From contig OZ037771.1 of assembly GCA_964035545.1 (NCBI GenBank), positions 13,767,133-13,831,132 on the forward strand: a DNA stretch of 64,000 nucleotides, read 5' to 3'. A program made the position numbers and the translations under genes. A model generated the notes under the pieces. That model had not been told where the DNA came from. It was given only the letters and a program-made list of their open reading frames with translations, and ran no database searches. Of this stretch, positions 43,201-55,864 are shown in pieces (the stretch's first letter is position 1; the number at the start of each line of letters is the position of its first letter). This DNA comes from Bugula neritina (lineage: Eukaryota > Bryozoa > Gymnolaemata > Cheilostomatida > Bugulidae).

Positions 43201-46200
43201 TAAATTTATTTCATCACAATTCACAATACTGCACGGAAAGTTAATGAAGTTAGCTGAAAATTAGGTTGCTAGCATATTGATATACATTATATTGATTGTT
43301 GCAGTATTATTTTTTAAATTTGTTTTGTTATCAGTTATGTTTAACTTCTTCATAGAGCTGCTGTTAGACTAAGAGTAAGACATAATATTAGCAACAATGA
43401 TAATAATAATATTTATATTAAATTAAAATTATTATTAAATTCACGGTGAAGTATCACTATCACTATGAGTATGAGTATCGTATAAATTAATTATGAGTAT
43501 GAGTATCACTATGACATTAACTCAATCAATGATTGACTATTACTATGAATATGAATATGGCTTCTAATTCTTGTAACTTTTGACTGTGACGATGCTGATA
43601 CTGATAGTGATAATCACTGCCAGCCCAAGTCTCATACTCATAGTGATACTATTAGTAATAATAATTAGTATTACTATTAGTACAACTACTAGTATTACTC
43701 ATAGTTCTGATAATGATGCAGATGATAGTTTTAAAAGTTCTACTTCTACTTTTATAGTAAGCTAGATTGTATATGTTGAGCTCTACTCATTTTTTACTAC
43801 TAATTTGCTAATACTAATAGTAATAGTAATACTAATAATAGTTATAGTTGTTATAATGATAGTAATACTAATAGTAATAATAACTATTTCAATTTGATAA
43901 TTTATGTTTTATAACAGCATTATCGCTTATCATTTACATTGGTTCATAATATGCTTATTTTAATTTTGCTTTGTGTGTTTTGTCATGTTGTAAATTTAAG
44001 TTCGTATGGTTATTTAATGAACTAGAGAACTAGCCAAATGTTATGTAACGGTTGCAGTAATTTACTATTAACTCAGTGAAATTTAAAACCTAATTGATAT
44101 TACTATGACATTGATTGTACAGAGGTAGCTAAAATATACATTAAATTACCAATAATTTTAATTCGCCAATACACTATGAGTAGAACAATCAAATGCAATG
44201 ATAGAAAATTAATTAGTCATAGCAGCCCGTTGCTTGAGGAACATTGAGCTGCAGGTCTAAAATGATGTAGTTTTGTGATCCCTTATATAACAAAATAATT
44301 TTTTCAAACTGGTTTAATACTTTTATTATAAACACGCTTATCAAAGTAACATGTTTTTGATGTATATTCTATTAAAAAAGCAATCACATCAGGTTTTCAA
44401 TTTGTATGTTGTACAGAGTTTATTATGGTGACAAGTTACTAAATTATATGGTTCAGCTTTGTAAAGTAAAGCTGATAAAATAAAAACAATTATGTGATTG
44501 TTTTACTGCTATATATTAAATTTAAATGAGTTGAATAATATCCTAGTGCAGTGAATTAGATATTTTTTTAGCTTTGGTACACCTGTTTGTTATAGGCTAA
44601 CATTCCACCAATAGAAGAATGGTGCAAGTAGAAGAAATTTCAGGCGCAGAAAGCTAAGGAGCAGTCAGAATGCTGCCAGAGTTGTGAAGAGGCACTTGAA
44701 AAAGCTGAATTTCAATAATGACATGAAATTCGTAACATATCACCCTGGTGTATTTGAACTGACATGGCCAGCAGAGTTCTTGAAGTCACATACAACAGCT
44801 ATTTACATCATCATGGTTAGCTTAAATTTAATTCCTATATCAGTCTCTAATATATAGTTTGATATCTGCTGTAAATTTGCTTAAGGAGCATACACATAAC
44901 CAAAACTGAGTTACACTATAGTATTTGTTCTTGAATATATTTACCAAGATAAGTAGATTTGCTAATTCATTAACAGTAAAATTATAATGATACAACAATT
45001 TTTCTTTTAGATGATTCAATCAATAACACAAGACACTACAACATGGTTTTGCAGTTATAGAGTATTAATTTTCTGGCTCTTTCCAAATCTTCATAGAAGG
45101 CAAAGAAAACCACTGTCAGCTTGCCTTTATAACTGAGTGCACGCGTCTTCCACCTACAGATGATGATAAACAATTTGCTGGTGTGGAACTTTCTAATTTT
45201 GTTTACAATGAAGATAGATTATAGGACATTATTCTTTATGTAAAGATTGTCAAGTTTTGTTATAATTAAAAACAGTTTTTGTTCCAATAAATCGGTTCAA
45301 CATTATGGACATCATTGCACAAGCATTTTAATCTTTACTATCTACAAAGGTATCTGATGGACTACTTGAAAATACAAAACTATGCTCCAGATACACAATG
45401 AACTGACCAGCAAAGTTAAAATGAGTTGGAGATGTAGAACATAATATCTTGTTCAAGGCTTTTCCCTGCTGTTGGAACCTTCTACTTCAGAACACTGAAT
45501 TGAACAAACATATGTAGATGTATGAAACTTTGCAAACAATAATAATGTGAAATTAGTTGCTAAGTATTACATTGCTAATAAATACAGCATTGTGTAATGT
45601 TTTATTTAATTTTTTTTGAGCCATTTGATCTATAGGCCTGCATAGTATTTACTATATTATAACTAATAAATTGCAGACACATCATGTCAGACCAGTTTCC
45701 ATTTAAATAGAATCGTGTAGGCTATCAAATTTGTAGAAGTAAAAAACCGAATTCTTATTGAGTAAAATACTTGCCTTTTTTTTCATGATGCCTCTACTGC
45801 TAAAAAGAGAAGTTTTTATCAATACAGCTCCATCAATCTGTATCCTGATGAAGCTAGTAGTTTAGGAACATTTGTGGCGGGGAGTGTAGGCTGAGCTGCA
45901 GTATAGGAAGAACCCCAACATATGTAATCTATTCAGCACATTATATGTATATTTATTCAAAAAAGAATTTAGAAAATGCTTTATGAAGCATGAACAAAGT
46001 AAAAATTAATGCTGGTGAAAGTAATATTATTACACCCATTAGAATTACTAGCAGCTATAGCATTAAAATTATGTATTTTCATAAAAATGTGTCTAATTTA
46101 TGCTACAAAGTTATTACTGCCAAAGGTTACAAAATTTACCAGTCACATTCATGCAGCTGGCGGAGAATAACTAACTTTCACATGCAATAAATACAATTAG

Positions 46201-48130
46201 TAGCTCAATCTAAAACTAATGCGCTATTAAATGTTAGGAGTATAAGTTATAGTTATTCTAAGGAATAATTGCAAAAAAGTTACTTAGAGGAATATAACTC
46301 TTATTATAATGTAATTATCTTCCAAGATATATTACAACATCACTACTTGGATGCATACAATGTCATATTTATATTGGCATCAACATAATTTTCAATAATT
46401 TCCAATCTATTAACTTGAGCATTATGATTGTGATTATTTTATAAATAAGGCGATGATTAGGCACTGTTGGTATTTTGGTTCAATTTATTAATAGCTGTAA
46501 CAGGCAGAGTTGTAAATATAATGGATATATCAAAATTCCAATGGGTATAGTACTCTAACACAACATTGATACTAATAATTGTAGCCACTTACTCTTAGAG
46601 TTAGTGAATAATGATACAGTCATAACAATCTGAATTTCAATCAGCATTAGAGATAGGCTGACTGCTTTATAATATTATAGTTATGTCAAATTGAATTTAT
46701 TCACTATAACTATAAAATTTATGATTATAATTATAAATTAAAATAATTTAAATATTATATAATATATTGATAATTATTGGAATCATAATTATATTTATTG
46801 TTATGATCATTATGATTATAATTATTTAATATTATCTTTGTTTGTATTTAAAGTTGTTCCTTAAATTTAAAGTTGTTTAAGTTTTATAAATTTATTATAA
46901 TTATATTACTGTATAAGTATTGCTATTAGTATTAGTATAATTAAATTATTATAATTTATATTTTATTATTTATATTATTATTTATTTTACTTTTTATTTT
47001 AAGACCAGCAGTTCAAATTAATACTTGTGTCGTTTGTTTTATATTATAACTTACAAGTATAACTATTAACATAATAATTTTACATTTGTTATTAGTATTA
47101 CTATGAATATAAATATTTATATTAATATAAATATAGCTATTGGTATAACTTATACTTATAGTTATAACTAATATTATAAGTATTAGTTTCGAAACTGATT
47201 CTGCTCCGTAACATTAACATACTGATACTGTCATATGATTATCATTATGACTGATAATAGTATTAATAAATATAACCATTGAATATTATTAATAATAGTT
47301 CACCAATAGGCGACAGTCATAGACTTAGAGTTAGAGTGAGAGTCATAGAAATAGTGATAGACTAGTGATACTCATAGTCATACTGATACTGTGATTCAGT
47401 TTCAGTTTCACTGATTCAGTTACAAATTTTAAAACTTGGTTTTACGTAGACAACTACTAACCTATAATTCATCACAAAACGGTTGAAAATCATCATTTAC
47501 TGCATATTTAAGAGTAATTTTCTGGTAGTGTGGTCGACATGATAATTGAAATTAAAATAGGGAAAATAATTATTTTGTGATTTACAGCAAGTTACAAACT
47601 AGCGAAATGGAATAGTCCATTTGAAAACAGTCAAATTAGTTACCTTTCTTGATGTTGCGTAGCTAACGTTAGTTATTAGTAGCCGCCCGAAGAGTAACAT
47701 TCATGTGATTTGAACTACGAATAACGAGAATCTGTGACAAACCCGCTTCTTAATAACTTTACGCGATATAAACTCACGCTACAATAGGGCTATTTTGCCA
47801 TCCCCACGTCAGAATAGGACACGGAGGGCACGCTCGCGGGCAAGTCTGGGCAAGTCCAAGACACCTAATATGACCACTTTTACTTACATTTTTGTAGTGT
47901 TTTCGTATAAGAAATTGGATAAAATGCTGATAAAACAGTTGAAAAGCATGCAAACTTTTGCTCAAATGTAATAAATAACCTGGAAGCTTACCGCCTTTAA
48001 AAGATTTAAATAATTTAAATAATTATTAGCACTAGTGTTGACATGCGTCACAAGAAATGTTGTTTTTTCTTTTCTTTAGGGATTGGAAGTTTTGGATGAT
48101 GCTACAGCTAAGCCTTGTTCCAAAGTGTAA
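40212..48130 (+). CDS. NDUFA1: NADH dehydrogenase (complex I) accessory subunit NDUFA1 (MWFE)
   Basis: Three exons: 40212-40313, 41814-41903 and 48080-48130, each junction in phase 0, giving 80 residues (human about 70). The N-terminus MWYEIIPSIAVVG matches the MWFE signature, with one membrane helix at about residues 5-25. The middle exon has HNHNLFYRDYRLTGNNYVV, matching the family's WxLMERDRRxxGxxxYYVxKGLE region, and the last exon begins GLEVLD. NDUFA1 is a single-span subunit of the complex I membrane arm in the mitochondrial inner membrane, needed for assembly. Intron 2 is 6.2 kb, very long for so small a gene. The C-terminal tail (ATAKPCSKV) is longer than in mammals. Confidence 0.92.
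43300..44200. repeat. AT-rich cryptically simple sequence in NDUFA1 intron 2
   Basis: Interspersed ATTACTAT, GAGTATGAGTATC and TAATAGTAATACTAATAG motifs with no fixed unit. A similar texture recurs at 46650-47420. No gene is supported. Confidence 0.6.
44597..45235 (+). pseudogene. Possible gene relic in NDUFA1 intron 2, unidentified
   Basis: Three clusters show protein-like composition but broken frames. At 44597-44716 a segment after a good acceptor reads through one stop into a Glu/Lys/Cys-rich stretch. At about 44710-44815 a frame contains FVTYHPGVFELTWPAEFL. At about 45095-45225 a frame contains CTRLPPTDDDKQFAGVELSN. Stops and frame changes separate them. I do not recognise the family; an alternative is chance open frames in slightly GC-richer DNA. 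Confidence 0.3.
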
Positions 48131-48259
48131 AGCATGGCAGTGTGATAGTTTATAGAGTGTACAACTAAACCAACAGTTGAAAGGGGAGATGACTCCTTAT
48201 TAAACCTGTAATGAGCTTATGTTTTGTATGAGTGCAAGCTTTTTAAATTATGTAATAAC

Positions 48260-48265
48260 AATAAA
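48260..48265 (+). promoter_or_regulatory. Poly(A) signal, NDUFA1
   Basis: AATAAA 130 nt after the stop codon. Confidence 0.55.
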
Positions 48266-48611
48266 TGTTATTTTATTTTAAAGTTACGTATTTTCAATTA
48301 ATATACAGTGAGCCCAATATCATTACAATGTAATGGTTCGGTTTTGAAGTTAAGTATTGCAACGGAAAATTTATGGTTCTGTTAGCATAGGCTGTGGGGA
48401 TCCAATCAGAACTGTTAGCCGTCTGGACAATTGTCCAATCATGACTGCTCTTGCATAAATAGAATATAACACACTGTGTGGTCAGCAATAACCTGATACC
48501 AAGTCAGCAACTACAAACAGATGCCTCCTAGCCCCATAGAATTCCTTCTCACTCCACCCTAGAGTTTTAGTACAGTTATTTTCAGATTTCACTGATATAC
48601 ATTATATACAC

Positions 48612-48710
48612 ATGTACACACACACCACACACACACACACACACATACATGCAGTATATACACACACACACGCAGTATACACACATGCAGTATACACACA
48701 CACACAACTA
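48612..48710. repeat. (CA)n with ATGCAGTATA interruptions
   Basis: CA dinucleotide runs alternate with GCAGTATACA blocks, giving an imperfect compound microsatellite. Confidence 0.85.
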
Positions 48711-49654
48711 TGAATTATTTGTATGTGTTATATGAGCCAATGTTTATCTTGCCCAGGTTGCTCATAATGTGTACACCTGTAGAGAGACTTAAAAATACAC
48801 TTGTATGTGTTTTACCTGCAGTTAATACCCACCCATTACATCACCCATGGGTGATGCGCTTTTTAAATTATGTTGTACATTTTCGATCCAATATATAGAT
48901 CACCTAATATATGTAACACATGCATAATTGATAAATCAATAGTCTATATATCTCAATCACAATGATCTATAATAGCAGCCTATTGTTTTCAACACATATT
49001 TGCTATTGCTACATTTGTTTTTGTCCATGACCGTGCCATAGATACAGCTTTTATTCTCTTAACCTCTCTGTGCGATTAAGATTGGTGAAGTTCCTGGCTT
49101 ATTTATTTATCATATCATAGCTTTGAGTTTTGAGTATCAAGATAACATAAAGGTAAGTCTTAGTTAACGGTTTGTGTATTCAATTACCTGGGATCAAGTC
49201 ACTTTACACCAAGTACTACTTGGAATGCCCTGGTATTGTAGATGTTGAACGAAGTTTTTTCTTAGTTATAATTTAATTAGCTAACTAACTTGAAAAAATG
49301 AAGATTTTCTAACCGAGACTGTGGGAAAGAGTAAACATACTCCTAACCTTTGTATGTAAATTATCTTGATAATAATAATATTAATATTATATAATAATAT
49401 ATTATAATAACATTTGCTGAATTCAGAGAGTAAAAATAATTAACTTTAATATTTAAATTATTGTTAAGGAACAACTGTAATTACATCTCAAGTCTACTTA
49501 GATGGTGGGCAATGGTTTAACTTGAAAACTTGACTGTATCATTGACTTGTTCAAAAATACTTGAACCTTGAAGACAGATTTTCTTAAAAAGTATTCAAAT
49601 ATTACAAATAAGTTTAGTTTGTGATTTTATAGACAGAGTAAACTTTTGGTAACG

Positions 49655-50983
49655 ATGCAGCCTCCCCCTAATTCCACACAGCAGCCACCCACACAGCAGC
49701 CACCCACACAACAGCCACCCACACAGCAGTCACATGGAGCAGCAGAGCCAGCTGGACCAGCTCCGGTCCACGAAGGGGTACCAATGAAGGACATGCAGCT
49801 GAATTATGAGCAGCCACCCGCGTATGGCCAGCCTAGCTACGGTCAGCAGCAAGGATATGGACAGCAGCAAGGATATGGACAGCAGCAAGGATATGGGCAG
49901 CAGCAAGGATATGGACAGCAGCAAGGATATGGACAGCAGCCCGGCTACGGGCAGCAAGGATATTATGGACAAGCACCTCCCCCTCAGCAAGCCTTTGTAA
50001 ACAACACAACAGTTGTGACAGGGGCACCTACGGCTCCTGTCATTGTTAGTAAGTTATCGACAGCTCTTGCTGACAATATGCATGTAGTTTTACAGCTTAT
50101 AAGTATCAAAAATTCTTCTCTATGCAATTTATCTAAAAAGATTTTGAAAAATATTTTTATACAGCTAAAGTGCTCGCTCTATGTAATAGCTCATGGGTTC
50201 ATTTCATAGATCACAAGAAGTGTTTGGACCCCCATATTGTGACTTGCGTATATTTTTATATAGGAACAAAATGGCCGAATTTAATGAACCCATCATAGGT
50301 CAAATCTGGTCTTTTACTATCTCATGGATTGAGATTTCGATCCGCAGTTTAGTGAGATACGAAGGGAGCACCTTAACTCCACTCTATTCCACTTTGGGGC
50401 TGTATTTGATAGCGTTGCTACTTTTGTTTCTTATGACTTACAGCTCAACACCGAGTAATCCAGCCCAGTGACTGCATGGTGATGTCTGTGCTCAACATGT
50501 TCTTCTGTAACATCATCCTGGGAGCAATAGCACTCGTTTTCTCTTGTATGGCAAGAGATGCCTTCGATAGAGGTATACCATATTACATAGATTAGCCTTT
50601 ATACAGTTTATTTATTTAGGGTGACTTTAAAATCAATTGACGTTATTTGCACAAATTATATTTTTTTAGAATAGATACGATTTTGATATATACACATTTT
50701 GTTTGGTAACTTTAGTTTAATGTGCTAATTTCTATTTAAAACAAGCATTTTCTTGACTGTCAACTCTACAAACTGCCATATAGCCAAGTTTCAATGTCTT
50801 GGAAGTTGCATTGTTTATTGCTTCTCCTGGTTTTATTAAAATATTAAACCTTTGCTTTCAGGAGATGACGTTGCCGGACGAAGGAATGCGTCTGTAGCTA
50901 AAGTCCTCAACATCATTTCACCTCTTTTAACTATCATGTTTGCAGTTGTCTTGGTTGTCTTGTTTTTCATGATTTGGTTTTGA
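49655..50983 (+). CDS. CD225/dispanin (IFITM-like) membrane protein, copy 1
   Basis: Exons 49655-50048, 50444-50572 and 50862-50983 give 214 residues. The N-terminal half is cytosolic-type low complexity: PPTQQ repeats, then YGQP and five to six GYGQQQ hexapeptides. The second half is a CD225 domain: a hydrophobic segment ([19 protein letters not shown]), the conserved loop [14 protein letters not shown] followed by AKVLN, and a C-terminal membrane helix ending at the stop. Cys residues beside the first segment could be palmitoylated, as in IFITMs. Dispanins act in membrane fusion control, trafficking or defence; the role here is unknown. The start is the ATG shared with copy 2 (MQPPP), 22 bases after a leader-intron acceptor (exon from 49633). 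The leader exon ends near 49152. Confidence 0.88.
49836..49945 (+). repeat. 18-bp coding repeat, GYGQQQ type
   Basis: Tandem copies of an 18-bp unit GGATATGGACAGCAGCAA within exon 1 of dispanin copy 1, nearly identical at the DNA level. Antisense frames stay open for the same reason and are shadows. Confidence 0.85.
50328..50370 (+). repeat. Dispersed repeat fragment, inverted pair (left)
   Basis: The segment ending TAGTGAGATACGAAGGGAGC recurs in inverted orientation at 51740-51784 with about 80 percent match. It lies in intron 1 of dispanin copy 1. The 92-residue frame across it is not considered a gene. Confidence 0.55.
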
Positions 50984-51035
50984 AAAATATTATAATTATT
51001 CTAAAGTAATTTCAAAGTATAAAGTTGTATCTTAA

Positions 51036-51041
51036 AATAAA
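51036..51041 (+). promoter_or_regulatory. Poly(A) signal, dispanin copy 1
   Basis: AATAAA 53 nt after the stop codon. Confidence 0.5.
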
Positions 51042-51739
51042 CCCTAACTACTCATGTTTTCAGCATTCTGTCATAATTTGCACATCATAATAATATTTTC
51101 AGAATATATTATTTATTTGACTTTTGCATTTACACCAAAACATTTTTGTCTATAATTTTCTACAATATAATTTTTACCAATTTATAAAATTTGAATACAA
51201 ATAAATTAATTTATTTTTATAGAAATATTATTTTTTATTGTTCGAAATGTTTTTTTAAAACAAATTGATTACTAGTCAAATGTTCTCGTTTCAATTACAG
51301 CTACAAAAGATATAACATGCATAGTTTACATGAGTAACTTGTATATATGCTGTAAGAATGTTTTAATATAATAATTATATTTTGAAAAGCACATGTAGTA
51401 CTATAGGGTTTCAGTCAATAAACGTGGGTGGACTCCACGATACAAAAATGCAGCCGAATCCCATTGATAATGCATTGTACATTATATATAATACACAGTA
51501 TATATGTGAAATTCTGTAATATGTCTTAATAATCAATCAATTTGTGTAAACTTTTGTTATGTCAATCAATATTCATTATAATATTACAATTAATAGTCTG
51601 CACCTGAAGCAAACAAGTATTATAATATTTTATTCTTTGAGTTTGAATGACTAACCAAAGCAGGTGTTTATGTCATGGGATGACAACTTCTATACCAATA
51701 ATTTTCACTCCTGGAACAAAGAATTGTATTTATATACAA

Positions 51740-51784
51740 TGCTCCCTTCGTATTTCACTAAGCTTCAGGTCCGGAAACCTCAAT
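51740..51784 (-). repeat. Dispersed repeat fragment, inverted pair (right)
   Basis: Inverted partner of 50328-50370. Together they flank the last two exons of dispanin copy 1. Dispanin copy 2 lacks the left member. Confidence 0.55.
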
Positions 51785-52630
51785 GCAAGACAGAATGCCA
51801 GATTTAACTCACGGATTTGTTAAACTTGATCTTTTTGTTTTTCTACACAAAAGCATAAGCCACAAAACACACACATATACAGAAACGCATTGTGCAAGGC
51901 TAGCTCGTAGCTACCTTGAGCTCTCTGGCTTGAATTTACACACCTTTTAAATATGCTTTAATAGAAACATAAGTAATTCTGCTATTGCGAAGGTGTGGAC
52001 CATGGTACTCTGTTTTGTGCTGATGAGGGGACAAATCCCAAAACAGCTGCTGTCCACAGATTGAGACTTATATGTATGCGTGCGTGTATATATAGCCTAC
52101 AGTATGCATAATAATACGCACACACTCTAAGATACTTGGTAGAACCCCAGCTAATAAATCACAGTATATTATGGTAAAGTCGCACCTGCAACATTGTTTT
52201 ATAGCTTACGATCTCCACGGATTGTTATTTTATGCTTAGCTGATCTTAAGAACTTCAAGTGACTAGTTAATACTTGAGGTATTATACAGCATTAGGTTTC
52301 CACAATGTGCACAAACATGAGATGACAACTCTGTGTATTCTATACTCTATAGTGTTATAATTTTATGTATGTACTAGAAACTAAGCTATTTAGGCTAATG
52401 AGTTTTATGTTCACAAGCAAATACTCAAATAGTACAAATACTCAAACAGTAACTGCATGGAGCATGAGTTAATCTTTAGACATATTATTTTGATGGATTT
52501 TTCTGAGATACACTAAGGCCTTGTATATAAATGTTCAAATTTGTATATAAACAAATGCTTTCCTCACCCTTGCTCATAATGTCTGCACCTGTATAAAGAC
52601 TATGCATAAAATGCACTTGTGAAAAATAAT

Positions 52631-52706
52631 TGCCCCCACTGGGAATCGAACCCGAGACCTCTGGTTTGAAAGCAAGTGAGCTAACCATTACACCACGGGG
52701 ACCACT
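52631..52706 (-). repeat. tRNA-derived SINE head
   Basis: On the minus strand: GTGGTGTAATGGTTAGCTC, then GGGTTCGATTCCCAGTGG. The anticodon stem is poorly paired, so this is not a functional tRNA. It belongs to the same family as 8632-8705. A reading frame through it gives the GVMVSSLAFKPEVSGSIPSG peptide, known to arise from such repeats. Confidence 0.65.
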
Positions 52707-53252
52707 GGGTAAACCTATCACTATACACCTGTATTTGTTTTATGCTGGCGATGTGTTTCTAAGTTATATAAATTTTACAATTGAAATATAATATTGATCA
52801 CCTAATGCGTATGCTATTGAAAATTATGAGTCAATATAATTAAATCATAACCATCTATAATAGCAATCTATTGTTTTCAACACGTATCTGCTATTGTTAC
52901 AATTGTTTTTGCTCATTGCAGCACCATAGATACAGCTTTTATTCTCTTGCCATATATTTTGTTGTGATCTAACTCGGTGAAATTGTTGAGGTAGGCTATC
53001 TACCATATCGTAGCTTTTAGTTTTGAGAATCAAAATAATATATAAAGGTGAGTTTTAGTCAACAGTTGTACACACCAACTGTTGACTATCCAGTCGCACG
53101 GTCTAGTCCCTTTATGCCAAGTACTACTTGGAATGCTCAAGTATTAGAAGTTGAACAATAAGTTTTCTTCGTTATATTGTAAATTAATCAGCTAACTAAC
53201 TTAATTGGAAAAATATTCCTAACCTTTGTATGTAAACTATCTTAATACTATT

Positions 53253-53440
53253 AATATAATATAATATAATATAATATAATATAATATAATATATTATAAT
53301 ATAATATAATATAATATAATATAATATAATATAATATAATATAATATAATATATTATAATATAATATAATATATTATAATATAATATAATATAATATAAT
53401 ATAATACAATATAATATAATATAATATAATATAATAATAT
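53253..53440. repeat. (ATAAT)n microsatellite
   Basis: A pentanucleotide array of nearly 190 bp with a few ATATT interruptions, between the leader exon (ends about 53047) and coding exon 1 of dispanin copy 2. The equivalent part of copy 1 has only a short AT run (about 49370-49410). Confidence 0.9.
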
Positions 53441-54408
53441 TTGCTAAATTTATAGAGTAGATATAATTAACTTAAGCATTTGAATTATGCTTAAGTTACA
53501 GTTGTGGTTAGATTTCAAGTTCATTGTGATAGTGGACAATGGTTTACAGTCAAGGTTAACCGCAGTAAACCCATAAACTATGCTGCCATCAAGGTAAAAG
53601 ACGGGTCCTATATATACATGCTTATAATCAAGGGCTCTAACAAGCAAGAACAAATGCCTTATTATACATACAAACGTTGATGCGTATTTTATAATTATCT
53701 CTAAAAGTAGTACCCTTGAAGTGATTTATTGCATATAGCCAGTGGCCGGTTCATTTACTGTATTATATCACTTTAGGCTTGTTTATAGTATATAAACAAC
53801 TAAGTTGACTACATAATGACTTGCTCGTATAACCTTAATGTATGCATTTCATGCTATTATATATAGCTATTGGCATTTGAAATTCTTAGCTTGATAACAA
53901 GATACCACTATTAACTACATGCTATTTTTGCTGCCTATAATCAAATTTTAAACTTGTATGAAAGTTGTCTTAATTCTTAATAATTTTTTTTTAACAACTA
54001 AATTCGTAAGTTATAGTATACTGGATATTTGAAAAGCATATTGCGTATATATATTATAGCAGCGTAGAGCTGTACGTTAACAAACTTTCATTTAAACTAT
54101 AGTATAAGGTTAGTATTTCTTATATAACTTACAACTTTGCAACCATATCAAAAATAATTATTTCCTTACTTTTGGGACTGCTGTTTCTATGGAAACAGCA
54201 ATTCCAAATGCATTCATATATTGCAATCTTTTCTCATTTTTGACCCCTAAAAAGTTCTATTTGATAGATATTATGCGAATTTCATAACTTGAAGGTGTTG
54301 TATAACATATTTTACTCATTTGAAAAGACTTTAATCTTGAAGACAGATTGCTATAAAAGGATATTTGAATATTACAAATTTTGTAGACAGAGCAAACTTT
54401 TGGTGACG

Positions 54409-55639
54409 ATGCAGCCTCCCCCTGATCCCACACAACAGCCACCCACACAGCAGCCACCCACACAGCAGCCGCATGGAGCAGCAGAGCCAGCTGTACCAGC
54501 TCCAGTCCACGAAGGGGTACCCATGAAGGACATGCAGCCGAGTTATGAGCAACCACCGGCCTATGGGCAGCAGCCCACCTATGGGCAGCAGCCCACCTAT
54601 GGGCAGCAGCCCACCTATGGGCAGCAGCCCACCTATGGGCAGCAGCCCGGCTACGGACAGCAAGGATATTATGGACAGCCAGCTCCCTCTCAGCAAGCTT
54701 TTGTAAACAACACAACAGTTGTGACAGGGGCACCTACGGCTCCTGTCATAGTTAGTAAGTTATAAACCCCTCACTGATCAAATGTATGTATGCAGCTGTT
54801 GTTTTGCAGTTTGAAAGATCAAACATCATATTGCTTATATAACTTATCTGAGAGTTTTTAAAAAATACTTTATTCAGTGCTTCCTCCACAACTAAGGAAG
54901 TTCTTTCGTAAATAACGGAAAAGGTTTAGGACCACATTTTGTAGTTTATTCATGTGTGTCTATATAAGGACAAAATGGCCGAATGTAACGGATCTGTTGT
55001 GAGTTAAATCTGGTATTTTACTATTATTAAGTACCTTTGTACTCTATCCCACCTTGTGGCTGAATTTGACAGCTTTGTTTCATATGACTTACAGCTCAAC
55101 AGCGAATTGTCCAGCTCAGTGACTGCATGGTGATGTCTATACTCAACATGCTGTGCTGTAACCTCATCCTGGGAGGAATTGCAGTTGTTTTCTCCTGTAT
55201 GGCAAGAGATGCCTTTGATAGAGGTATACCATATTAAACAAACTAACCTTTATACAGTTTATTGAATTGGAGTAACTTAATTAACCGGTTGACGTTATTT
55301 TTACAAATCTTTTTTTATCATAAGATATGATTTGAAATACACTTTTGTCTGGCAACTTGATTGGTTTAAGCGTTAGAAATGTGTTAATTTTTATTTAAAA
55401 CAAACATTTTCTTGACTGTCAATTTCACAAGCTGCTCAGCCAAGTTGTGATGTTTTGGAAGTTGCATTGTTTATTGTTTCTCCTTGTTTTATTGAAGTAT
55501 TAAATCTTTTCTTTCAGGAGATGACGCTGCTGGACGAAGGAATGCTACTGTAGCTAAAGTCCTTAACATAGTTTCACCTCTCTTATCTATCGTACTCGTG
55601 GTTATTGTGGTGATCTTGTTTCTCATAGTTTTTGTCTAA
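54409..55639 (+). CDS. CD225/dispanin (IFITM-like) membrane protein, copy 2
   Basis: Exons 54409-54754, 55095-55223 and 55518-55639 give 198 residues with the same intron phases as copy 1; exons 2 and 3 have identical lengths. The N-terminus has PPTQQ repeats and then TYGQQP hexapeptides (unit CCCACCTATGGGCAGCAG), different from copy 1's GYGQQQ. The CD225 domain keeps the membrane segment MVMSILNMLCCNLILGGIA, the loop [19 protein letters not shown] and a C-terminal helix. The upstream leader exon (ends about 53047) matches that of copy 1. An upstream in-frame ATG at 54289 lies in the leader intron and is not preferred; the acceptor is just before 54387. Confidence 0.88.
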
Positions 55640-55858
55640 AAAAATGTATTTCAAAATAATCTTAATCCGCATTTTTTCAAAGTAAAATTGCATTTTAAAA
55701 AAGCTTCCATTAGTTTTTTCGGCACATTTTGTCGTAATAGATATATTGTGATGTTTTTAAAATATGGTATTTATTTAACTTTTGCAGCATTCACTGATTA
55801 AAACACCTGTTGGTGTATATTATGCCCAATTTTTATCTGTTTGTAGATTTTAAATTCA

Positions 55859-55864
55859 AATAAA
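55859..55864 (+). promoter_or_regulatory. Poly(A) signal, dispanin copy 2
   Basis: AATAAA 220 nt after the stop codon. Confidence 0.45.

Noticed and set aside
52485-52721. Minus-strand frame containing GVMVSSLAFKPEVSGSIPSG
   Set aside because: This peptide arises from translating a tRNA-derived SINE head and is a well-known spurious prediction.
54257-54733. 158-residue minus-strand frame over dispanin copy 2 (and similar frames at 49730-50027)
   Set aside because: Antisense of the 18-bp coding repeat; the plus strand carries the recognisable gene.
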